From assembly GCF_964063325.1 (NCBI RefSeq), contig NZ_OZ061315.1, positions 4,030,001-4,094,000 of the forward strand: a stretch of DNA of 64,000 nt. The letters run 5' to 3'. Every line of letters starts with the position of its first letter. Position 1 is the first letter of the stretch. The stretch is from Hafnia alvei (GTDB lineage: Bacteria > Pseudomonadota > Gammaproteobacteria > Enterobacterales > Enterobacteriaceae). This document shows, piece after piece, positions 60,161 through 64,000 of the stretch. The position numbers and the translations under genes are program-made. The notes below the pieces were generated by a model. It worked only from the letters and a program-made list of their open reading frames with translations. It was not told the origin of the DNA and did no database searches.

Positions 60161-60937
60161 TTATTTGCCGCTAAGGGTATTGTGGATTTGGTCTAACCAG
60201 AACGGCACACCAAGATGGAAGGACTCCAGCATTTTCATGTCGAAACCACGGAAGAAACCGCTCAGCACAAACAGCAGCACGATAACCGCCATCATGATCT
60301 TAGTAACCTTGTTCCAGCCGCTCTCCTCCACGCCTTTACCAATCAGGATGCCCAATACCAACCCCGGTACGGCGTTCCCCATGATAAGCTGCGCCAAACC
60401 ACCGAAAATCGTGGCCCAGAAGCCAGAGCGACGCCCTGCATCAATGGCAGCTAACCAGAAAATCACTGGCATCACGGTATTCACCAGCAGGTTCGCCGCA
60501 GGCACCAGCACTTTCACCGCGGTGATTTGCAACGCGGCAGGTACCGCCGAAGCCGTTGAGTTCAGGAAGGCAACCACAATCACACCGATGATGCCGCAGG
60601 CAATCGCCATCTTTTTAGGGTCGTGCATGGTGGTAGCTAAGTCGCGGTTTTTCATCAACAATACAGCGGCACCCCAGTTAGGGATGATGCGGTGATCGAC
60701 GTCCTGCGTGAATGCACCGGCGGCAACGGAAGATGCCCAGGCGTTAAAGAAGAAGCCCAAGCCAAAAGAGAAGTGGGAAGCCGGATCGCCTTCGCAGGAA
60801 TTCAACTCGCCTAAAGTACGGAACGCCCCCATACCCTGAACCGTGGGCGCATGAAACATACGCGCGGCCCCTGCGCCAACCCCCACGCCAACCAATCCGC
60901 CGATAATAATCGACTTCAGGAGGATAATTAGAAACAT
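60161..60937 (-). CDS. DUF4311-family integral membrane protein
   Basis: Membrane protein of 258 residues with about seven hydrophobic segments. Polar conserved-looking loops include RTLGELNSCEGDPASHFSFG and FTQDVDHRIIPNWGAA, which lie between helices and hold Cys, Glu, Asp and His. Function unknown; I assign it to DUF4311 from recall of this family set. The ATG at 60937 is preferred because AAGGA lies eight bases upstream; an ATG two codons earlier would be too close to it. It probably pairs with DUF4310 as a permease. Confidence 0.82.
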   Translation of the reverse strand: MFLIILLKSIIIGGLVGVGVGAGAARMFHAPTVQGMGAFRTLGELNSCEGDPASHFSFGLGFFFNAWASSVAAGAFTQDVDHRIIPNWGAAVLLMKNRDLATTMHDPKKMAIACGIIGVIVVAFLNSTASAVPAALQITAVKVLVPAANLLVNTVMPVIFWLAAIDAGRRSGFWATIFGGLAQLIMGNAVPGLVLGILIGKGVEESGWNKVTKIMMAVIVLLFVLSGFFRGFDMKMLESFHLGVPFWLDQIHNTLSGK

Positions 60938-61106
60938 CAGCATATTCCTTATAATGTTATATACCCGTCGTCTTTCAAACTGCCGCTTTTGGCATGCATG
61001 CTGAAAACGATGGAGTACAGGAGAACATTAAATAATTAATATTCTCCTATTGTGATAATACACTGGAGTAGTTACATACCGTTATATTTGACGCAGCATC
61101 AAATAT
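60938..61106. other. Intra-operon gap with hairpins and an ERIC-end fragment
   Basis: 169 bases between the DUF4312 and DUF4311 genes, much longer than the other gaps here. It holds ATTTGA/TCAAAT just after the DUF4312 stop, a hairpin with arms AGGAGAA/TTCTCCT (61019-61048), and at 60960-60983 a fragment matching 19 of 24 bases of an ERIC end. Old insertion and decay of an ERIC element is the simplest reading. Confidence 0.5.
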
Positions 61107-61406
61107 TTAGGGTGCTAATTTAAAATCAATTTTATCGGTATCAACCGTTGTCATATTTACCGTAACGTCAATGGTTACAGAATAGAGGTATTTCTTTCTT
61201 GGCAAGAAAAAGAAAAGAAACTTTTCGGTCGTTATTTTCTCTTCTGCCCTAATGACTTTAATATAGACTGGTTCAATTCTCAGGAATACTTTTTTGGATT
61301 CCCGCAGTAATGCACCCTGAACGCTACTTAAAGCGGCGGCAAAAGCTTTTTGCTTGGTATCACTTTTACCACTGACGGAGACCGTCGTCGTGATATTTTC
61401 TTTCAT
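61107..61406 (-). CDS. DUF4312-family small protein
   Basis: Soluble protein of 99 residues, assigned to DUF4312. The N-terminal half has KQKAFAAALSSVQGALLRES, a helix-rich segment; the second half alternates strands (VFLRIEPVYIKVIRAEEKIT, YSVTIDVTVNMTTVDTD). A basic/aromatic stretch KFLFFFLPRKKYLY links them. Function unknown. It starts 3 bases after the SFCGS gene stop. Its tight linkage to SFCGS suggests they act as a pair, perhaps as the cytoplasmic part of the DUF4310/4311 transporter. Confidence 0.8.
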   Translation of the reverse strand: MKENITTTVSVSGKSDTKQKAFAAALSSVQGALLRESKKVFLRIEPVYIKVIRAEEKITTEKFLFFFLPRKKYLYSVTIDVTVNMTTVDTDKIDFKLAP

Positions 61407-61409
61407 AAA

Positions 61410-61772
61410 TTAGCCACCGTATTTTTTGGCATACGCTTCAACTAATCTCTGGCCTAACTCTTCTTTATCCATAAAACCAAAACCCAGCACGTTATAGCCT
61501 TCGTTAATTGCGGTTACGCCTTCTTCAACCGAACGCATACCGTATTTTGCTTTGTAACCATGCTTAGTTTGAGCCGTAATTGCACCAGCGCCGCCGCTGC
61601 CGCAGAAAGAGATCCCCAGATTCGCTTCTTCCTGCTTCATTACGTCGCCCAGCTTCATATCAGCCGCAACCCCTGGGATGACAACTGCAACACCGCCAGC
61701 AGCTTCGACACCCTGTCCCACTTTCTGACCTTTACCCAGACGATCACCGATTACCACCTTAATTGCAGTCAT
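61410..61772 (-). CDS. Glycine-rich SFCGS-family protein
   Basis: Soluble protein of 120 residues named for its SFCGS motif. It begins TAIKVVIGDRLGKGQKVGQG and carries LGISFCGSGGAGAITAQT near residues 49-66. The cysteine, glycine-rich and after a predicted strand, resembles the phosphocysteine loop of galactitol-type PTS EIIB proteins (CGxG...), which is a notion from the motif only. The ATG at 61772 has GGGAG upstream and lies 2 bases after the PRD gene stop. An upstream TTG in frame is not supported. Confidence 0.83.
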   Translation of the reverse strand: MTAIKVVIGDRLGKGQKVGQGVEAAGGVAVVIPGVAADMKLGDVMKQEEANLGISFCGSGGAGAITAQTKHGYKAKYGMRSVEEGVTAINEGYNVLGFGFMDKEELGQRLVEAYAKKYGG

Positions 61773-61774
61773 GA

Positions 61775-62122
61775 TTATTCTCCCGTTACACAACTTAATT
61801 CGTTTTCTTTGGCCACTTCAAAGTGGACAGATAATAAATGCGCTTCTTCATAGGCCAGATTATTAAACCAGCTAACAACCTGCTCTGCTAAATTTAGAGA
61901 TAAAGGCGAAATTTCATCGAAGAGAGAAATATCGACTTCAGGTAATGCTTCACCCGTATGAGAACGTAACACCATGGCTTTAACGTGAGAAAATAACATC
62001 TGTTTTTGCACGTCATTAGGATAAATACCTTTATCCGTAAGCAGGCTGACAACTTTTTCAAGCGTCGTATTAGTTTCTGATTCTACTTTTTTCTCATCCA
62101 CTGAGAGTTGTTGTTCTGCCAC
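61775..62122 (-). CDS. Small stand-alone PRD-domain protein
   Basis: 115-residue protein that seems to consist of a single PTS regulation domain. SHVKAMVLRSHTGEALPEVD contains the conserved PRD His in MVLRSHTG, and ISPLSLNLAEQVVSWF and AHLLSVHFEVAKENE fit the helical core with a second His. It has no DNA- or RNA-binding domain. It starts with GTG at 62122, with GGAGAGAAGG upstream, and is the first gene of the operon. Free-standing PRDs could sense PTS phosphorylation and act on the transporter or on the LicR-type regulator. Confidence 0.8.
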   Translation of the reverse strand: MAEQQLSVDEKKVESETNTTLEKVVSLLTDKGIYPNDVQKQMLFSHVKAMVLRSHTGEALPEVDISLFDEISPLSLNLAEQVVSWFNNLAYEEAHLLSVHFEVAKENELSCVTGE

Positions 62123-62217
62123 GCCTTCTCTCCCCTATTATTCATTTCAACCGGAGCGTTATCTCTGTTGATGTTTGTACCCTACAGCGGATAAATAAAA
62201 GTGAGCAGAGGGTCTTT

Positions 62218-62266
62218 TTCCAATTCAAACTGGAAATTAATGCCAAAAGCCATTTCCAGTTCAAAT
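62218..62266. promoter_or_regulatory. Candidate operator of the DUF4310/4311 operon
   Basis: AACTGGAAAT (62228-62237) and ATTTCCAGTT (62252-62261) are perfect 10-bp complements 14 bases apart. TTCCAATTCAAAC (62218-62230) and TTCCAGTTCAAAT (62254-62266) are direct repeats 36 bp apart. The LicR-type protein at 54009 is the likely ligand. It lies about 96-148 bp before the first gene. Confidence 0.55.
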
Positions 62267-62352
62267 TTCGTTTAAAGTTCGGCAGTGGAAAATATTTTAT
62301 TCCCTGATTTATCAGGAAAAAACAGTTGAGAGGTTATAAACCCGGATAGATT

Positions 62353-62498
62353 TTGATACTATCAATGCGTCGGATATAGACTGTCCGATTCGTGATACAG
62401 CTCACTTTTAAAAATCTGGCAAGCTATCTATTATCACGTTATAGAAATTTAGAAGAACTCTGAACCCTTGCGCTTACGGGCGCGAGGGTTTTCTTTTG
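62353..62498 (+). ncRNA. Possible terminated leader or small RNA upstream of rnk
   Basis: TTGATA (62353-62358), 16 bp and TATAGA (62375-62380) form a good sigma-70 promoter. The stem AACCCTTGCGC/GCGCGAGGGTT (62463-62490, one mismatch pair) followed by TTTCTTTT forms a terminator 55 bases before the rnk start. A transcript of about 110 nt would result, or the terminator could attenuate rnk. No known family was recognised. Confidence 0.4.
62463..62498 (+). terminator. Intrinsic terminator ahead of rnk
   Basis: 11-base arms AACCCTTGCGC and GCGCGAGGGTT, with one mismatch, 6-base loop, and the run TTTCTTTT on the + strand. No rightward gene precedes it, hence the proposal of a leader or small RNA. 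Confidence 0.65.
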
Positions 62499-62552
62499 AC
62501 ACAAGACAACAAGAACAGGAAAGCCTCCTGTCTACCTTACATGGAGAGAACT

Positions 62553-62963
62553 ATGTCACGACCAGCCATTATTCTGAACGAACTCGATGCTGCCCGCTTA
62601 GACACGCTGCTTGAGCAGCCTGCTTTCGCCAGCCTGCCGGTCGCTGAAGCATTAAACAATGAGCTCGATCGCGCTGAAATGCTCAGCCCTGCAAACATGC
62701 CTGCTGACGTGGTAACCATGAACAGCCGGGTGAAATTCCGCGACCTCTCTTCCAAAGAAGAGCATGTGCGCACGCTGGTTTATCCTGCGAGCCTGAAAGA
62801 CAGCGCGACTCAGCTGTCTGTTATGGCACCTATTGGCGCGGCATTACTCGGCTTGCGCGTAGGCGATGCCATTACATGGGAACTGCCAAACGGCCAGAAA
62901 ACCCATATCGAAGTCTTGGAATTACAGTACCAGCCCGAAGCGGCCGGTGAGTATCATCGTTAA
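62553..62963 (+). CDS. rnk: Rnk, GreA/GreB-like nucleoside diphosphate kinase regulator
   Basis: Binds RNA polymerase in competition with Gre factors; first found as a suppressor that restores nucleoside diphosphate kinase levels. It has an N-terminal short coiled coil and a C-terminal GreA-like domain (VTMNSRVKFRDLSSKEEH, MAPIGAALLGLRVGDAITW). It has 136 residues, as in E. coli. The ATG at 62553 has GGAGAG upstream; a start 19 codons earlier falls at the terminator and is rejected. It is followed by a terminator. Confidence 0.95.
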   Translation: MSRPAIILNELDAARLDTLLEQPAFASLPVAEALNNELDRAEMLSPANMPADVVTMNSRVKFRDLSSKEEHVRTLVYPASLKDSATQLSVMAPIGAALLGLRVGDAITWELPNGQKTHIEVLELQYQPEAAGEYHR

Positions 62964-63063
62964 TCATCACCGCTCGTAATCATTTTTAACGGGTAAAATA
63001 TCTCTCTCACCTCGCTGGGTTAGCGGTTGGCTTCAGGCAAACAGAAACGGCGGATGAAAATAG

Positions 63064-63095
63064 GGAAGCCACATCAGACTCGCTGGCTTCCTTTT
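63064..63095 (+). terminator. rnk terminator
   Basis: GGAAGCCA (63064-63071) and TGGCTTCC (63084-63091) form an 8-bp stem, followed by TTTT. Confidence 0.8.
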
Positions 63096-63120
63096 CCTAC
63101 AACATAAATTTGGGAAACTC

Positions 63121-64000
63121 ATGAACAGACGTCGTTTTCTTCGCCTTAGCGCTGCCGCTCCTTTCATTGCCTCGGCCCTTATGGGCATTAGCCACGCTAA
63201 CGCAGCAAATGAAACCAAAGATTGGAACCACTATCGCGTCACAACACAGGTCGATATTCCGGCCACCAACGAAGCGGTGCAGCTGTGGCTGCCATTGCCC
63301 GCTACCCGCTTAGGCGACTACCAGCGGGCTCAAACGCCGCATTGGAAAGTATCAGACGATGGCAAAGCCAAGCTGATGCTGATAAAGCCATATAATACGC
63401 TGGTGCTGCATGTCAGTTGGCCCACCACAACCGCCGGTCAACATAGCGTGACCATGACGCAAAGCGTGAGCACGCGCAATCGCCATATCGATCTTAAAAC
63501 CCCTCCGGCCAATCCCGTTAAGCTAACAGCAGAAGAAATGGCGCTCTATTTGCAGCCAACGCGCTATTTACCAACCGACGGCATCGTGGCTAAAACAGCC
63601 AACAAAATCATTCAAGGACGCGGCGACAACAACATCGATCGCGCCAAAATGATCTATGACTGGGTGGTGGCCAATACCCAGCGCGATCCCAAAACGCAGG
63701 GCTGCGGCGACGGTAACGTTAAGCAAATGCTCGACAGCGGTAATCTTTCCGGTAAATGCGCCGACATCAATGCGCTGTTTGTGGCGCTAGCGCGCTCGGT
63801 TGGTATTCCTGCTCGCGATGCCTACGGCGTGCGCTTAGGTAAGTCAGACATGGGCTTTAACAGCCTAGGCAAAGATGGCGATATCACCAAAGCCCAGCAC
63901 TGCCGCGCGGAGTTTTATATGGAAGGTTATGGTTGGATCCCGGTCGATCCTGCCGATGTGCGCAAAGTGATGCTGGAAGAACAAGCCGGTGGTCTACCGT
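63121..64000 (+). CDS. Tat-exported transglutaminase-like protein, truncated at the right edge
   Basis: Open frame from the ATG at 63121 to the end of the window, 293 codons with no stop, so the C-terminus is missing. It starts NRRRFLRLSAAAP, a twin-arginine signal (RRxFL) with a hydrophobic core and an AxA cleavage site near residue 28 (ANAANE). A transglutaminase-like core follows, with the Cys in GNLSGKCADINALFVALARS near residue 220, the His in QHCRAEFYMEGYGW and the Asp in IPVDPADV. GGGAA precedes the ATG. Proteins of this type are periplasmic and of unknown substrate. Confidence 0.9.
   Translation, partial: MNRRRFLRLSAAAPFIASALMGISHANAANETKDWNHYRVTTQVDIPATNEAVQLWLPLPATRLGDYQRAQTPHWKVSDDGKAKLMLIKPYNTLVLHVSWPTTTAGQHSVTMTQSVSTRNRHIDLKTPPANPVKLTAEEMALYLQPTRYLPTDGIVAKTANKIIQGRGDNNIDRAKMIYDWVVANTQRDPKTQGCGDGNVKQMLDSGNLSGKCADINALFVALARSVGIPARDAYGVRLGKSDMGFNSLGKDGDITKAQHCRAEFYMEGYGWIPVDPADVRKVMLEEQAGGLP

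Larger units (their letters stand above)
62123..62552. promoter_or_regulatory. Divergent region between the PRD operon and rnk
   Basis: 430 bases. Next to the operon is a strong 10-bp inverted repeat (62228-62261) with an overlapping direct repeat. Next to rnk are a possible sigma-70 promoter (62353-62380) and a terminator (62463-62498). I see no protein-coding gene. Confidence 0.65.

Noticed and set aside
62123..62350. Sigma-54 promoter for the DUF4310/4311 operon
   Set aside because: I looked for GG-N10-GC with TGGCAC/TTGC context on the minus strand and saw nothing convincing, and the regulator at 54009 lacks a sigma-54 activator AAA domain.

Overview
The window is chromosomal DNA of a gamma-proteobacterium of the order Enterobacterales. 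Almost every gene has a clear E. coli K-12 counterpart of nearly the same length. The non-coding landmarks are enterobacterial as well: RNase P RNA, the ArcZ small RNA on the strand opposite arcB, and ERIC repeats, one of them almost canonical. The genus cannot be proved from the sequence alone. A Hafnia/Obesumbacterium-like organism would fit, but that is an inference. There is no tRNA, rRNA operon, insertion sequence, prophage or CRISPR array in the window.

Layout. 1-1236: a truncated DUF3300 protein. 1684-6370: nadR, radA, serB (leftward) and smp/ytjB (rightward). 6432-11416: rnpB and rsmI (leftward), then lpoA-yraN-diaA-dolP (rightward; envelope growth, replication timing). 11488-17149: mtgA-elbB, arcZ opposite arcB, a structured gene-free stretch, and yhcC. 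17843-23733: gltBD glutamate synthase behind a long leader. 23779-29393: an accessory beta-glucoside block. In it a PTS IIA/GH1/IIC/IIB operon is divergent from a ROK kinase and a LacI-type repressor. The shared control region holds a near-consensus CRP site and two identical TGTTTAGTAAACA palindromes. 29551-32669: nanE-nanK-nanQ and an RpiR-family regulator, with no nanA or nanT next to them. 32792-40098: sspBA, rpsI-rplM, zapE, zapG, degQ, degS. 40178-45072: murA, ibaG and the mlaFEDCB operon. 45651-53936: yrbG-kdsDC-lptCAB-rpoN-hpf-ptsN-rapZ-npr, which joins LPS synthesis and export to the nitrogen PTS.

54009-62122 is the most interesting part. It is a leftward operon for a small PRD protein, a glycine-rich SFCGS protein, DUF4312, two integral membrane proteins (DUF4311, DUF4310), an amidohydrolase, a DgaE-like PLP ammonia-lyase and a DgaF-like KDGP aldolase. 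A LicR/BglG-type PTS-responsive activator follows. The enzymes suggest import, deacylation, deamination and aldol cleavage of an N-acylated amino-sugar acid that must be phosphorylated at some point, yet no kinase and no classical PTS permease is encoded. I propose that the DUF4310/4311/4312/SFCGS set is an uncharacterised, possibly PTS-coupled, transport system. The window ends with rnk, behind a possible terminated leader or small RNA, and a truncated Tat-exported transglutaminase-like protein.

Compared with my memory of the E. coli K-12 map, the blocks (smp-serB-radA-nadR; rnpB to dolP; mtgA to gltD; nan to degS; murA to npr; rnk) are individually conserved but joined differently.
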